DNA of 38,671 nucleotides from Actinomycetes bacterium (GCA_021828545.1 JAJZEN010000048.1:1-38671), one strand, 5' to 3'; positions 7,131 through 15,947 are shown, numbered from the stretch's first letter. Numbers and translations: made by a program. Notes: generated from the sequence alone by a model not told the origin.

Positions 7131-8198
7131 GTGCCGCACATTGATCGAGTGACCCTCCACTATCGTTGTGTCGCCTTGCGGCGACCATTCGTGACCACGG
7201 CGCGCACGGCCCGCGTTGTCGACGCGCTTATCGGGGAGGTGATGGACGGCGATGGGGGATCGCGTTGGGGCGGGACTTCGACGATTTGGCGCGTCGCCGA
7301 CGAGAGCACCGCGAGCGTTGCAGTGGCCGTCGGGGGTCCCCTTCGAGAGGCGAAGATCGGTCGAGGAGTGGATGATCCGGGCGCGCTCAGCGACGCACCC
7401 ACGTGCGACCATGGGAAACTCGTCGACACACACCTCTCTCGACTGCGCGATCCACGAACTCACCGCGCGCCACGACGGCGATCCCCTGTTTCATCCCTCG
7501 GTGGGCCCGACGAAGAAGTACGTACCGACATGACGTCGTGGGCGACGATCGTGGACGAAAGCCCTAACATCGTTCTCGCGACGGCCCTCGAGCACGCCAA
7601 GGAGGATTTCGCACCCCCAAGATCAAAGTGGGTGCGCGAGGCGACGACCGGACGACCATCATCAAGATTCGTGAGATTGTCGGACACAACATCCCACCAC
7701 GCGTCGACGTGTCAACACGAATCTTCACGACGCCGCGGTCGATATCGAATTGATCGAGCAGCGGGTGGAATGCGCCGACATCGAATAGTTCGCTTTTCTC
7801 ACCAACCACACCCCAACGCCGATCGTGGCTGACGAGGCCGTATGGACGCGCCGGTAATGACGCGAATTACTCCGACGACGCGCCGTGGAGATGGTCAACG
7901 TCAAACTGGCGACGAGCGGTGGTCTCCGTGAGGCCCTCGCGACGGCCCAGGTGGCGCGCGAGAACGAGGTTGACCTCGTCGTCGGTTACATGCCCACGAC
8001 TCCCGCCATCGCAGCCGCGCCGGCCCGGCCTCGGCGGCGGATGAGCGAGCGATCCGAATCGGCCCAGCGCCCGATCTCGATGGAGGCCTATGGCGGACGA
8101 ACAGTCCCGTCGAGGGCGGTCCGACCTACGACGTACAGCTCCTTCGCCTGTCCCCGGAGCCGGGCGCGGGGATCATCCGTCTCGTGGACGACGCCTGA
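7131..8198 (+). pseudogene. Decayed enolase-superfamily gene (dipeptide epimerase / muconate cycloisomerase-like)
   Basis: Family-like segments appear in the right order but in changing frames. From 7131: VPHIDRVTLHYRCVALRRPF and WRVADESTASV (frame 1). From 7411: MGNSSTHTSLDCAIHELTARHDG (frame 2). From 7515: EVRTDMT (frame 1). From 7622: IKVGARGDDRTTIIKIREIVG and RVDV (frame 3). From 7738: VDIELIEQRVECADIE, then FAFLTNHTPTPIVADEAVW, then MVNVKLATSGGLREAL (frame 2). From 8061: GPAPDLDGGLWRTNSPVEGG to a stop at 8196-8198 (frame 1). That is at least five frame changes plus in-frame stops TAG (7786-7788) and TAA (7855-7857). The KxK, RVD, EQ, ADE and NVK elements are the usual catalytic and metal sites of the superfamily. 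The original enzyme probably epimerised dipeptides or cycloisomerised an acid; it cannot be made now. Confidence 0.85.
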
Positions 8199-8287
8199 GA
8201 CTCGCGCCGATCGACGCAGCGAGTTCGAACTACCCGCTGAGCCGGGGGGACCTCCTGCCCACTCGAACGTCGCCGAGGCCCTCCTCA

Positions 8288-8308
8288 TATACTCCCTAGG
8301 GGTATAAT
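8288..8308 (+). promoter_or_regulatory. CsoR-type operator overlapping a consensus -10 box
   Basis: An imperfect 19-base inverted repeat, TATACTCCCTAGGGGTATA (8288-8306), has TATAC/GTATA arms and CC/GG inner pairs about a centre at 8297. It closely follows the A-T-flanked, C/G-cored layout of known CsoR sites. Its right arm runs into TATAAT (8303-8308), a perfect -10 hexamer, 21 bases before the csoR GTG start. No clear -35 is seen. Binding of apo-CsoR here would block RNA polymerase, giving autoregulation of the csoR-permease pair. Confidence 0.75.
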
Positions 8309-8329
8309 TATCATGAGAGGCGGACCGAG

Positions 8330-8620
8330 GTGAGCACGACTCGCGGCTACGACGACGCCAAGGTCAACGTCCTCGCACGCCTCAAGCGCATCGAAGGTCA
8401 GGTACGCGGTGTCACCAAGATGGTCGAGGACGACCGATACTGCATCGACGTCCTCCAGCAGATTTCCGCGGTGACGCGCGCGCTTCAGGGTGTGGCCCTG
8501 CACCTGCTCGACGAGCACATGGAGCACTGCGTCGTCGACGCGGTCACGATGGGAGGTGCCGAAAAGGACCTCAAACTCAAAGAGGCGTCCCGGGCGATCG
8601 CTCGACTGGTGAAGTCGTGA
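8330..8620 (+). CDS. csoR: CsoR/RcnR-family metal-sensing repressor, 96 aa
   Basis: All-helical DUF156 repressor with the motif order of Cu(I)-sensing CsoR. A Cys in DDRYCIDVLQQ is followed by His and Cys in LLDEHMEHCVV with H-x3-C spacing, the Cys-His-Cys ligand set. The C-terminal EKDLKLKEASRAIARL carries the conserved Glu and basic residues. The N-terminal helix LARLKRIEGQVRGVTKM is the family signature for DNA binding. Metal binding releases the operator. A matching palindrome overlaps the -10 box just upstream. Its TGA overlaps the GTG of the downstream permease, so the regulated target is almost certainly that permease. Cu(I) is the likely inducer; Ni, Co, or sulfur species are possible for other family members. 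Confidence 0.9.
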   Translation: MSTTRGYDDAKVNVLARLKRIEGQVRGVTKMVEDDRYCIDVLQQISAVTRALQGVALHLLDEHMEHCVVDAVTMGGAEKDLKLKEASRAIARLVKS

Positions 8621-10302
8621 CCGGGGTCGTCGCCATCGCGACGTCGCTCGTGGATCTGGGCCACGGTCTGCGCGAAGGATTCTTCATGTTCTGGGAGACC
8701 CTCTGGGCACTCGTGCTGGGCTTCACCCTCTCGGGCGTGGTGCAGGCCTTCGTCTCGAAGGAGCAAATGCGCGCGAAACTCGGAGATCATCGACCACGAG
8801 CGGTCGTGCGCGCCTCGTGGTACGGCATGGTGTCCTCGAGTTGCTCCTACGCCGCCTCGGCCATGGCGAAGTCACTCTTCGCCAAAGGCGCCGACTTCAC
8901 CTCCGCGATGATCTTCATGATCGCCTCCACCAATCTGGTCGTCGAACTCGGCATCGTGATGCTGATTCTGCTCGGGTGGCAATTCGCGGTGGCGGAGTTC
9001 GTGGGCGGACCCGTCATGATCGTCCTACTCGCGCTCAGCGGCGCGATGGTCTTCAGCGCGCCAGTGGTGCGTCGCGCCCTCGAACGGATTCGGGGCGAAA
9101 GTCACGACGCGAACTCGCCCGTGGCACCAGGTAACCCCGGTCACGGGAGTGCGCACGACCACACCGCCATGACCGGCGTAAGCGAAGAGCGACAAGTCGA
9201 ACTCGAAGCCCTCCCCCTCGCGGCGAAGTTCCGCTCGTCCGCCGCCTGGTCCGACGCATCAAGTTACGCCGTGGCCGACGCCACCATGCTGCGACGTGAG
9301 CTACTCATCGGCTACGTCATCGCTGGCTTTCTCGCGGTGCTCGTCCCCTCGCACGCGTGGAGCGACGTCTTCCTCCACGGCCATGGATTCTGGACGGACG
9401 TCGAGAACGCCGCGGTGGGGCCGCTCATCGCGGTCGTCAGTTGGGTCTGTTCGATCGGCAACGTTCCGCTCGCCGCCGCCTTGTGGTCCGGGGGCATCTC
9501 CTTTGGCGGAGTCATCGCCTTCATTTTCGCCGACCTCATCGCGATGCCGTTAATCCTGATCTATCGCAAACTCTACGGAGGGCAACTCACCCTTCGCCTC
9601 ATCGGCCTCTTCTACGTGATCATGGTGGTGGCGGGTCTGATCACCCAGCTGATCTTCGCGGGGCTCGGCGCGGTCCCCTCGCGGCGAATATTCCACGTTG
9701 CCGGCGCTCACTTCGAGTGGAACTACACCACCTATCTCAACCTCGTCTTCCTCGTCCTCGCCGGAGGCGTGTGGTGGATGGCGAAGAATCGACGACGCTT
9801 CGGTGGGGGCGTGGGGTACGCCATCGACCCGGTGTGTGGGATGCAGGTGCGCACCGGCGACGCACCCGCTCGAGTTCACCACGACGGTCACGTCGTGTAC
9901 TTCTGTTCCGACCACTGCCGCGAGAAGTTCGAGCGCGATCCCGCCCGCTTCGCCTCGGGCCCATCGCCGTCGGATACGACAATGACCACCAGTGGCGAAT
10001 CCGCGTCGAACATCCTCGACCCCGTGTGTGGCATGAACGTCGATCCGGCCACGGCGTCCGCTCATCGTCGCTACCGCGACCTCGACGTGTGGTTTTGTTC
10101 GACCAACTGCGCGGCGCGCTTCGACGCCGACCCCGAGCGATTTCTCGCGCCCGGCGCGATGCCCGAGGGCATGACCCCTTCACCCGTTGGTGTCAATCTC
10201 ACCCGGAAACCCCGTCCTCGCGCGACTCCGGCGTCTAATTCCTCCCGGCCCGATTCCCCTCAGCCTGAGCCCTCCGCGAGGGACACCCCGCCCGCCCAGT
10301 AG
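8617..10302 (+). CDS. DUF318/ArsP-like permease with two C-terminal YHS metal-binding domains, 561 aa
   Basis: The membrane part has two related halves. The first (about 25-150) contains WYGMVSSSCSYAASAMAKSLF with Cys76. The second (about 228-385) contains VVSWVCSIGNVPLAAALW with Cys278, like the paired Cys-containing helices of DUF318 permeases. Between them is a His/Met-containing loop (GHGSAHDHTAM, 175-185). The C-terminus holds two YHS domains: DPVCGM at 404-409 with YFCSDHC (Cys430, Cys434), and DPVCGM at 468-473 with WFCSTNC (Cys494, Cys498). YHS domains are found on copper and heavy-metal handling proteins. It probably exports a soft metal or metalloid across the inner membrane, with the tandem domains as metal receivers. 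The GTG start overlaps the csoR stop. A Pro/Ser-rich tail ends the protein. Confidence 0.88.
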   Translation: MTGVVAIATSLVDLGHGLREGFFMFWETLWALVLGFTLSGVVQAFVSKEQMRAKLGDHRPRAVVRASWYGMVSSSCSYAASAMAKSLFAKGADFTSAMIFMIASTNLVVELGIVMLILLGWQFAVAEFVGGPVMIVLLALSGAMVFSAPVVRRALERIRGESHDANSPVAPGNPGHGSAHDHTAMTGVSEERQVELEALPLAAKFRSSAAWSDASSYAVADATMLRRELLIGYVIAGFLAVLVPSHAWSDVFLHGHGFWTDVENAAVGPLIAVVSWVCSIGNVPLAAALWSGGISFGGVIAFIFADLIAMPLILIYRKLYGGQLTLRLIGLFYVIMVVAGLITQLIFAGLGAVPSRRIFHVAGAHFEWNYTTYLNLVFLVLAGGVWWMAKNRRRFGGGVGYAIDPVCGMQVRTGDAPARVHHDGHVVYFCSDHCREKFERDPARFASGPSPSDTTMTTSGESASNILDPVCGMNVDPATASAHRRYRDLDVWFCSTNCAARFDADPERFLAPGAMPEGMTPSPVGVNLTRKPRPRATPASNSSRPDSPQPEPSARDTPPAQ

Positions 10303-10323
10303 TCACGCCCAGCCAGAGCGTGA
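10303..10323 (+). terminator. Possible weak terminator after the permease gene
   Basis: TCACGC (10303-10308) pairs with GCGTGA (10318-10323) around a 9-base loop immediately after the permease stop codon. It is followed only by GCGCGTTT, so the T-tract is poor. Actinobacterial terminators often lack a long T run. Confidence 0.35.
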
Positions 10324-10419
10324 GCGCGTTTCACCGGTTTGATGAAGTCCGCCGGGTACGTTGTCGCCGAAAACGAGGAGAAACCCCGCGAAATCGACGG
10401 TCCTCAGGGTTTTCCCCTA

Positions 10420-10479
10420 TGGACGTCCGCGACATCCCTGCCTAGTATCAACCTCGTGTCCCGCCCGCCGCGACACGAG
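10420..10479 (+). promoter_or_regulatory. Predicted promoter and 5'-leader inverted repeat of the ABC exporter
   Basis: TGGACG (10420-10425, four of six matches to TTGACA) and TAGTAT (10443-10448) are 17 bases apart. Just downstream, CTCGTGTC (10453-10460) and GACACGAG (10472-10479) form a perfect 8-base inverted repeat with an 11-base G/C loop. Its right arm touches the GAGGGAAGGA ribosome site of the ATPase gene. It could be a repressor operator at the transcription start or a hairpin limiting ribosome access. Confidence 0.5.
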
Positions 10480-10490
10480 GGAAGGACGCG

Positions 10491-11465
10491 ATGACCAATA
10501 CGGTGACCACTTTGACGCCTGCAGTCACCGCCCAGAGCCCCTGGGCCGTGGAGACCCACGGTCTCACCAAGAAGTTCGGAGGACGTACCGCGGTCAACGG
10601 TGTCGACCTCTTAGTACCGCGCGGCTGCGCCTTCGGTTACCTCGGACCCAACGGCGCGGGTAAGACCACTTTGATCCGCGTCTTGCTCGGGCTCACCCAC
10701 GCCGACGCGGGAACTATGCGACTTCTCGGCCACGATGTTCCCGCCCAACGTGACATTGCGTTGGCGCGAGTGGGCGCCATCGTCGACGAGCCACGATTCC
10801 ACCAGCACCTCACGGGCCGTCAAAACCTGGAGATTCTCGCCGCCGCCCGAGAACCCGCGGCGACGCAGAGGATCGACGGCGCACTTGATCGCGTAGGCAT
10901 CTTGCACCGCGACAACGACAGGGTCTCGAAGTATTCCATGGGGATGCGCCAACGCCTGGGCGTCGCCGCGTGTCTGTTGGGCGACCCGCATCTCCTGATC
11001 CTCGACGAGCCCATGAACGGCCTGGATCCCGGTGGCATGGTCGACATGCGCGAGATGATCACCTCCTTGGTCGCCGAGGGTCGAACAGTCGTTCTCTCGT
11101 CGCACCTCCTCGACGAGATCGAACGTACGTGCGACGCGGTCGCCATCGTCGATCAAGGGAGAATCATCCGCCAGGGTCCCATCACCGAACTCTTGGCGGG
11201 CTCCTCGCTCGAGGTCGAGATCGAATGCGATGCGCCCGAGCGAGCCCTCTTTCTGCTCACGTCGGGACCTCTCGGCGCCAAAGCGAGTGTCATCGACGAC
11301 CACCTTCTGGTCACGCTGGCGGCGGACACTTCGCGCGACGCGGTCGCCGAGATCAACCGGATCCTCGTCACCGGCGACGTGGCGGTGTACCGCCTCCAGG
11401 AGAATCACGCGTCGCTCGAGAAGTGGTTCCTCGAGGTCACCAGTCGATTAGGGGACCAACAATGA
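10491..11465 (+). CDS. ABC transporter ATP-binding protein (BcrA/DrrA-like exporter type), 324 aa
   Basis: Cytoplasmic ATPase of a two-gene exporter. Visible elements are Walker A GPNGAGKTT (52-60), the signature KYSMGMRQRLG (148-157 region, degenerate as in this subfamily), Walker B LLILDEPMNGLD (168-179), and the switch His205 in VLSSHLLDE. A roughly 100-residue C-terminal extension (EVEIECDAPERALFLL onward) is typical of the multidrug/bacitracin/daunorubicin ATPases. The ATG has a strong GGAAGGA ribosome site. Its TGA overlaps the ATG of the permease in an ATGA junction, so the two are co-translated. The exported substrate is unknown. It has its own probable promoter and is separate from the csoR unit. 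Confidence 0.92.
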   Translation: MTNTVTTLTPAVTAQSPWAVETHGLTKKFGGRTAVNGVDLLVPRGCAFGYLGPNGAGKTTLIRVLLGLTHADAGTMRLLGHDVPAQRDIALARVGAIVDEPRFHQHLTGRQNLEILAAAREPAATQRIDGALDRVGILHRDNDRVSKYSMGMRQRLGVAACLLGDPHLLILDEPMNGLDPGGMVDMREMITSLVAEGRTVVLSSHLLDEIERTCDAVAIVDQGRIIRQGPITELLAGSSLEVEIECDAPERALFLLTSGPLGAKASVIDDHLLVTLAADTSRDAVAEINRILVTGDVAVYRLQENHASLEKWFLEVTSRLGDQQ

Positions 11466-12616
11466 CCTCATCTCCCATTCCCATAACGCCGGAGAACTCG
11501 TCGGCACGCGTACTCAGCGAGTTTCCGGTTGACCATCGCGGGAGCCCGGTCCCGACCCTCGCAATGATCCGAACACGCGTCATGGAACTTCGCAAACGCC
11601 GCGGGCTGACGATTGCCCTCGTGGTCGTCAACATCGGGATTCCCGCGATCTTCTTGGCCGTACGCCTGATCATTCACGTGGTCGACCCCAAGTCCTACGG
11701 ACCCGCGGGGGGGTACGGGATCTTCACCAATTTGGTCACCGGGGTCATGTTCATCTTTGGGTTCATCGTGGCGGCGACGCTGGGCTGCACCGCTGGCTCG
11801 GTCGACCTCTCCGAAGGCGTCTTTCGCCACCTGGTCGTGACGGGGCGTTCACGACTGGCCCTCTACTTCGCGCGCATTCCCGCCGGTCTGACCATCCTGG
11901 TGCCCATCGTCGCCGTCGGCTTCGCCACCGTGTGCGCGGTGTGCGTCTTGGCCGCGCCCACCCAACTCCACTTCGACGGTGCGGTCGTGCCCCAGGGTCT
12001 CTCCGAAGGTGGACTCGTCAGCTGGGCCAAGGCCAACCCCCAAGAGGTGATCTGCAACTTCAACTACCGGGGTCCGATCAACGTCCCCGTGCGCTGCGGC
12101 CCCAATGGCCCGGTCGCCATCAATCCCCAGACCGGACCGCCCGCCTCGACCGCGGTCTCCACCTCGCAACTCGCGACGCTCGCCGCCGCCATCGCCGTGC
12201 AGGACTACTCGAGCTATCACCAGACCTTCCTGAAGCCCCCCTACTCGTTGATGGCCCAATCGCTCCTCTGGCTCGAACTCGAAACCGCCATCGGTTTCAT
12301 CGTCGGACTGGGTCTGGCCTCCTTGATGGGCCAGCGCACGGTGCCGGTCGTGTTGATGATCATCCTCGAGATTGTCCTCACCCCACTCTTCGCGACGGTG
12401 AACATTCCCCACCTGATCGATCTGCAACGCGCGATCGTCGGTGTCGCGACCGTGCACGTCGAACCCCTCGGGTTGCCGTCGGCTTTTTCGGGCCACGGTA
12501 ATGGTGGTCCGACTCTCGTCCCCGAATCAACCAGCACCGCCATCGTCGTGATTGTCGGCTGGCTCGTGGTGTGGACCGGTTTGGGCGCGTGGCGAATGGC
12601 GCGACGAGACGTGTAG
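11462..12616 (+). CDS. ABC transporter permease of the exporter, 384 aa
   Basis: Partner membrane subunit of the upstream ATPase. I start it at the ATG (11462) inside the ATGA overlap, although the frame is open further upstream. After a hydrophilic N-terminus come hydrophobic segments at GLTIALVVVNIGIPAIFLAVRL, GIFTNLVTGVMFIFGFIVAATLG and LTILVPIVAVGFATVCAVCVL. A long external loop follows with two Cys (EVICNFNY and PVRCGPNG). The last helices lie around GFIVGLGLASLMG, VPVVLMIILEIVLTPLF and IVVIVGWLVVWTGLGAW. Six or so helices and this size suit ABC-2-like exporters. The paired cysteines in the loop could form a disulfide. Substrate unknown. Confidence 0.85.
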   Translation: MTSSPIPITPENSSARVLSEFPVDHRGSPVPTLAMIRTRVMELRKRRGLTIALVVVNIGIPAIFLAVRLIIHVVDPKSYGPAGGYGIFTNLVTGVMFIFGFIVAATLGCTAGSVDLSEGVFRHLVVTGRSRLALYFARIPAGLTILVPIVAVGFATVCAVCVLAAPTQLHFDGAVVPQGLSEGGLVSWAKANPQEVICNFNYRGPINVPVRCGPNGPVAINPQTGPPASTAVSTSQLATLAAAIAVQDYSSYHQTFLKPPYSLMAQSLLWLELETAIGFIVGLGLASLMGQRTVPVVLMIILEIVLTPLFATVNIPHLIDLQRAIVGVATVHVEPLGLPSAFSGHGNGGPTLVPESTSTAIVVIVGWLVVWTGLGAWRMARRDV

Positions 12617-12636
12617 CCGCGGGCGAAGGTCGCCAC

Positions 12637-12656
12637 GCCACGCGATCTAGCGTGGC
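12637..12656. terminator. Hairpin between convergent ABC permease and prpB genes
   Basis: GCCACGC (12637-12643) and GCGTGGC (12650-12656) form a perfect 7-pair stem with loop GATCTA. It lies 20 bases after the permease stop on the plus strand and overlaps the TAG stop of the lyase gene on the minus strand. Its position between convergent genes suits a bidirectional terminator. No T-tract follows on either side. Confidence 0.45.
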
Positions 12657-13546
12657 ACGTCGAAGGTGAAGACGTCCGCGTCGTAGGCCTGGTAGGCCTG
12701 GTAGTCGAGCAGGTCGTAGAGGGCCACGCGATGTTGCATCTCGCCCAGCACCGACGTGAGATGGCCCTCGTCGCGCAGGGTGTCGAGTGCTCGCGAGGCC
12801 GCCCCCATCGCCACGCGCAGCAGTGAGACCGGGAAGATGACGATGTTGACGCCCACGTCAGCGAGCTGAGTAGTGGTGAAGAGTTCGCTCTTACCGAATT
12901 CGGTCATGTTGGCCAAGATGGGCACGTCGACCGCGGCGCGCACCGCGGCGAACTCGCTCAGGCTCAGCATCGCCTCGGGGAAGAGGGCGTCCGCCCCGGC
13001 GTCGACCAACGACTTCGCGCGATCGATGGCGGCGTCCAGTCCCGCGAGCGCGCGAAGATCGGTGCGGGCCATGATCAACAGATTCTCATCACGACGCGCC
13101 CGGACCGCCGCGCGGATCCGCTGGGTCGCGGTGGCGTCGTCGACCACTTGCTTACCGTCGAGGTGGCCGCAACGCTTCGGGTTGACTTGATCCTCGATGT
13201 GTAGTCCAGCCACACCGGCGTCCTCGAGGGTCTGAACGGTGCGTGCGACGTTCATCGGTTCGCCGAATCCGGTATCGGCGTCCACGAGGGTGGGCAGACT
13301 CGTCACCCGCGATATCTGTCCACTGCGTGTCGCCACTTCGGTGAGGGTCGTCAGTCCAATGTCGGGCAATCCCAAATCGGCGGCCACGACGGCACCAGAG
13401 ACGTAGACGCCGTCGAAACCCTTGGTCTCGATCAACTTGGCCGACAGGGGGTTGAACGCGCCCGGCAGTAACTGGAGTTCGCCCGTCGCCAGACGCGCAC
13501 GAAACGCTCGACGTTTCTCACTCGCGCTCTCGGTGGCGTAGAGCAT
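12647..13546 (-). CDS. prpB: Isocitrate lyase/PEP-mutase family lyase, methylisocitrate-lyase-like (PrpB), 299 aa
   Basis: Mg-dependent TIM-barrel lyase. The active-site loop KRCGH (residues 124-128, catalytic Cys126), the metal-site motif DADTGFG (89-95) and GLHIEDQVNPK (114-124, Glu118) are those of 2-methylisocitrate lyase. That enzyme splits 2-methylisocitrate to pyruvate and succinate. Close relatives cleave 2,3-dimethylmalate or oxaloacetate, so the substrate here is inference. ATG at 13546 overlaps the stop of the PrpD gene by one base (TGATG), so the two are coupled. No methylcitrate synthase (prpC) lies in the window, which weakens a simple methylcitrate-cycle reading. The hairpin at its 3' end may terminate the iclR-prpD-prpB transcript. 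Confidence 0.85.
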   Translation of the reverse strand: MLYATESASEKRRAFRARLATGELQLLPGAFNPLSAKLIETKGFDGVYVSGAVVAADLGLPDIGLTTLTEVATRSGQISRVTSLPTLVDADTGFGEPMNVARTVQTLEDAGVAGLHIEDQVNPKRCGHLDGKQVVDDATATQRIRAAVRARRDENLLIMARTDLRALAGLDAAIDRAKSLVDAGADALFPEAMLSLSEFAAVRAAVDVPILANMTEFGKSELFTTTQLADVGVNIVIFPVSLLRVAMGAASRALDTLRDEGHLTSVLGEMQHRVALYDLLDYQAYQAYDADVFTFDVPR

Positions 13547-15072
13547 CAGATCAGCCCCTCCGGCTCGACCACGGACTCGAGCACGCCCTCGCGGGCGCAG
13601 AAGCCGAGGTGGCCGAATTGGTCGGGCGACAGTGTGGCGAGGGACTGAGCGACGTCGAGGAAGCGTTCTATCTCGACGTTCTCGACCACCGGGGTCGCGA
13701 GGGCCCGGAACTTGGCCACGTAGTTCTCCCGAGCGAAGGGTCGCGCCCCGTTCGGGTGCGCGTCGGGTACCTCGATCGAGTCGACGAACGTCGTTCCGTC
13801 ATTGAGCACGACCTCCACCCAACCGCCAAAGGCCTTGTCGGCGGGGTCGGGGGCCAAGTAGCGCTGGCTCCACACGGGGTCCTCGACCGTGCTGATCTTG
13901 CGCCAGAGGCGGAGCGTGTCGGGTCGGCGTGCGCGCTCGGACGAATACGAGTCCTCGTGGTGCCAGCGACCGTCTTGGAGGGCGACGGCGAAGATGTAGG
14001 GCAAGGAATGATCCAGTGTCTCGCGCGTGGCGGAGGGCTCGTACTTCTGGGGATCGTTCGCTCCAGAACCGATGACGAAGTGAGTGTGGTAGGACGAGTG
14101 GATCACGATGCGGTCAATCAACAGCCCGTCGATGAACTCGGGGTGCTCGCGGTGGAGTCGGCGAGCCAGATCGATCCACGCCTGGGCCTGATACTCCGCC
14201 GAGTGCTCCTTGGTGAAACTATCGAGGATCGATCGCTTGGCTTCGCCGGGACCGGGCAGCGCCACCGTGTAGCGAGCGTCGGGGCCGCCCAGCAACCACG
14301 CGATCACGCCGTCCTCCCCCTCGTAGATGGGCGTCGGCGACGTCTGAGCGCGCATCGCGCGGTCCACCGCCTCGATCGCCGCCTTGCCGGCGAAGGCGGG
14401 GGCGTACGCCTTCCAGGTAGAGATCTCCCCCTTGCGCGACTGGCGCGTCGCCGTGGTGGTGTGCAGGGACTGACCCACGGCTTGGTAGATGGTCGCGGGA
14501 TCGAGACCGAGCAGAGTGCCCAGGCCCGCCGCGACGCTCGGACCAAGGTGCGCCACGTGATCGATCTTGTGCTCGTGCAGGGAGATCGAGCGAACGAGGG
14601 AGATCTGGATCTCGTAGCCCGTGGCGATCGCCCGCACCAGGTCACGACCATTGAGCCCCCGGACGTCGGCCACGTGCTGGGCCACCGCCACTAGCGGCGG
14701 AATGTTGTCGCCGGGGTGAGAATACTCCGCGGCCAAGAACGTGTCGTGGAAATCCAACTCACGCACCGCCACGCCGTTGGCCCACGCCGCCCACTCGGGC
14801 GAGACCCGCAACTCCGGCGACGCGCCCACCACCGTCGCGCCGGGCGTGAGGAGGTGTCGGCGCGCCTGGGCGCGCGCCGCCACGACGGGAGCGCGAGTCA
14901 GCGACGCGGCGGCGACCGACGCGTTGTCGATCACTCGATTGATGACCATGTCAATCACGTCCTCGCTCACGTCGACGGGGTCGGCGGCGACCCGGGCGAT
15001 CTTCCAGGCGAGTTGCTCCTCGCGAGGAAGTTCTTCGTCACTGCGGTGGACTCGGACCTCGTGCTCAATCAT
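13546..15072 (-). CDS. prpD: MmgE/PrpD-family dehydratase (2-methylcitrate dehydratase-like), 508 aa
   Basis: Full-length MmgE/PrpD protein. Recognisable regions are [29 protein letters not shown] (about 115-143), with the conserved 'D.hD' and 'H.gD' clusters, [10 protein letters not shown], and [21 protein letters not shown]-terminal domain carries [18 protein letters not shown] and PFAREN. The family dehydrates 2-methylcitrate, and members also act on related tricarboxylates and as cis-aconitate decarboxylase. I chose the ATG at 15072 (AAGAGG ribosome site, ATGA overlap with the IclR stop) over an upstream start in the same frame that falls inside the iclR gene. It is coupled to the PrpB-like lyase downstream. 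Substrate is uncertain because prpC is absent. Confidence 0.85.
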   Translation of the reverse strand: MIEHEVRVHRSDEELPREEQLAWKIARVAADPVDVSEDVIDMVINRVIDNASVAAASLTRAPVVAARAQARRHLLTPGATVVGASPELRVSPEWAAWANGVAVRELDFHDTFLAAEYSHPGDNIPPLVAVAQHVADVRGLNGRDLVRAIATGYEIQISLVRSISLHEHKIDHVAHLGPSVAAGLGTLLGLDPATIYQAVGQSLHTTTATRQSRKGEISTWKAYAPAFAGKAAIEAVDRAMRAQTSPTPIYEGEDGVIAWLLGGPDARYTVALPGPGEAKRSILDSFTKEHSAEYQAQAWIDLARRLHREHPEFIDGLLIDRIVIHSSYHTHFVIGSGANDPQKYEPSATRETLDHSLPYIFAVALQDGRWHHEDSYSSERARRPDTLRLWRKISTVEDPVWSQRYLAPDPADKAFGGWVEVVLNDGTTFVDSIEVPDAHPNGARPFARENYVAKFRALATPVVENVEIERFLDVAQSLATLSPDQFGHLGFCAREGVLESVVEPEGLI

Positions 15073-15836
15073 GGCAACCTCTTGGAGATAGCGGTACTGG
15101 CACGTTTGAGTTCGACCACGCACCACTCGGCCTTGCTCTCATCGAGGTCCGCGGCACGCCCCGACACTTGTAGCGACGCCACGACCTCACCCTCGCGGCT
15201 CACCACCGGCACGGCCACCGACGCGGACCCGAGTTCTCGCTCCGAAACGCTGTAGACGTACCCTTGTTGGCGGATCGCCTCGAGCGTCTTGACGAATTTT
15301 GGCCGGGTGACGATGTCGCCGCTGGCCAATCGAAATTCGGGGAGGTCCTTCGTGAGCTCCTTGATGTCCTCTCTGGTCAACGCCGCCGCCAAGACGCGCG
15401 CACCGCCCAAATGAAGGGGCGTGAGTTCACCCAGGGGCAAGAGGTAACGCGCCGGCTCGTTGCCTTCGACGCGCAGGATCATCACCCGAGCCATGTCCAC
15501 TCGCACCGACAGGGCCGACATGAACCCACTCGCCCCGGCGAGCTCTTGGAGGACCGGCAAGGTGATTTGGCTAAGGGAATTGGTCATGTGAAAGGCGAAA
15601 GCATTGATCATGGACGTCACGCCCACCGTGTAGCCGTAGCGCTCCTGACTCACGTAACCGTAGTGCTGCATGACGCTCAAGATGCGCTGCGTGGTGGCCA
15701 GGTGAATACCCGACTCAATGGAGATGTCGGTCAAGCGCATGGGGACCCGACTACGCCGCAGGATGTCGAGAATCTCGAATGATCGCTCCAGCGAACGCAT
15801 CGACGTCGTATTGGCGATATCCTTTACCGTCGCCAT
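15069..15836 (-). CDS. IclR-family transcriptional regulator, 255 aa
   Basis: N-terminal winged helix-turn-helix: [25 protein letters not shown] then [19 protein letters not shown] (about residues 15-62). A C-terminal IclR effector domain follows ([60 protein letters not shown]). IclR proteins sense small organic acids and control the adjacent catabolic genes. It is first in a unit with the PrpD-like and PrpB-like genes, joined by an ATGA overlap, so it is probably co-expressed with its own targets. It may also act on the importer/CoA-transferase unit upstream. ATG at 15836 has a GAGG ribosome site. Confidence 0.92.
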   Translation of the reverse strand: MATVKDIANTTSMRSLERSFEILDILRRSRVPMRLTDISIESGIHLATTQRILSVMQHYGYVSQERYGYTVGVTSMINAFAFHMTNSLSQITLPVLQELAGASGFMSALSVRVDMARVMILRVEGNEPARYLLPLGELTPLHLGGARVLAAALTREDIKELTKDLPEFRLASGDIVTRPKFVKTLEAIRQQGYVYSVSERELGSASVAVPVVSREGEVVASLQVSGRAADLDESKAEWCVVELKRASTAISKRLP

Positions 15837-15920
15837 AGAAACCTCGTGGGGCGCCGCATCCCCCCTAACGCCACCTGTGGTCGTCGACCTCGACGCTCCG
15901 CCACCTCGGTCGGCGAACCA

Positions 15921-15944
15921 CCCGCCGCGTACGTCGCCGACGGG
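15921..15944 (-). terminator. Candidate terminator after the HMG-CoA-lyase-like gene
   Basis: CCCGCCG (15921-15927) and CGACGGG (15938-15944) form a 7-pair stem including one G-T wobble, with a 10-base loop, starting 3 bases after the stop at 15948. There is no T-tract. It would separate the importer/CoA-transferase/lyase transcript from iclR. Confidence 0.35.
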
Positions 15945-15947
15945 ACC

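Noticed and set aside
10970-11461. Upstream in-frame extension of the ABC permease gene
   Set aside because: It lies wholly inside the ATPase gene in another frame, is Arg/His-rich, and the ATGA overlap at 11462 gives a far better start.
13609-14694. Long plus-strand open frame opposite prpD
   Set aside because: Antisense shadow in high-GC DNA; prpD has motifs and coupled neighbours.
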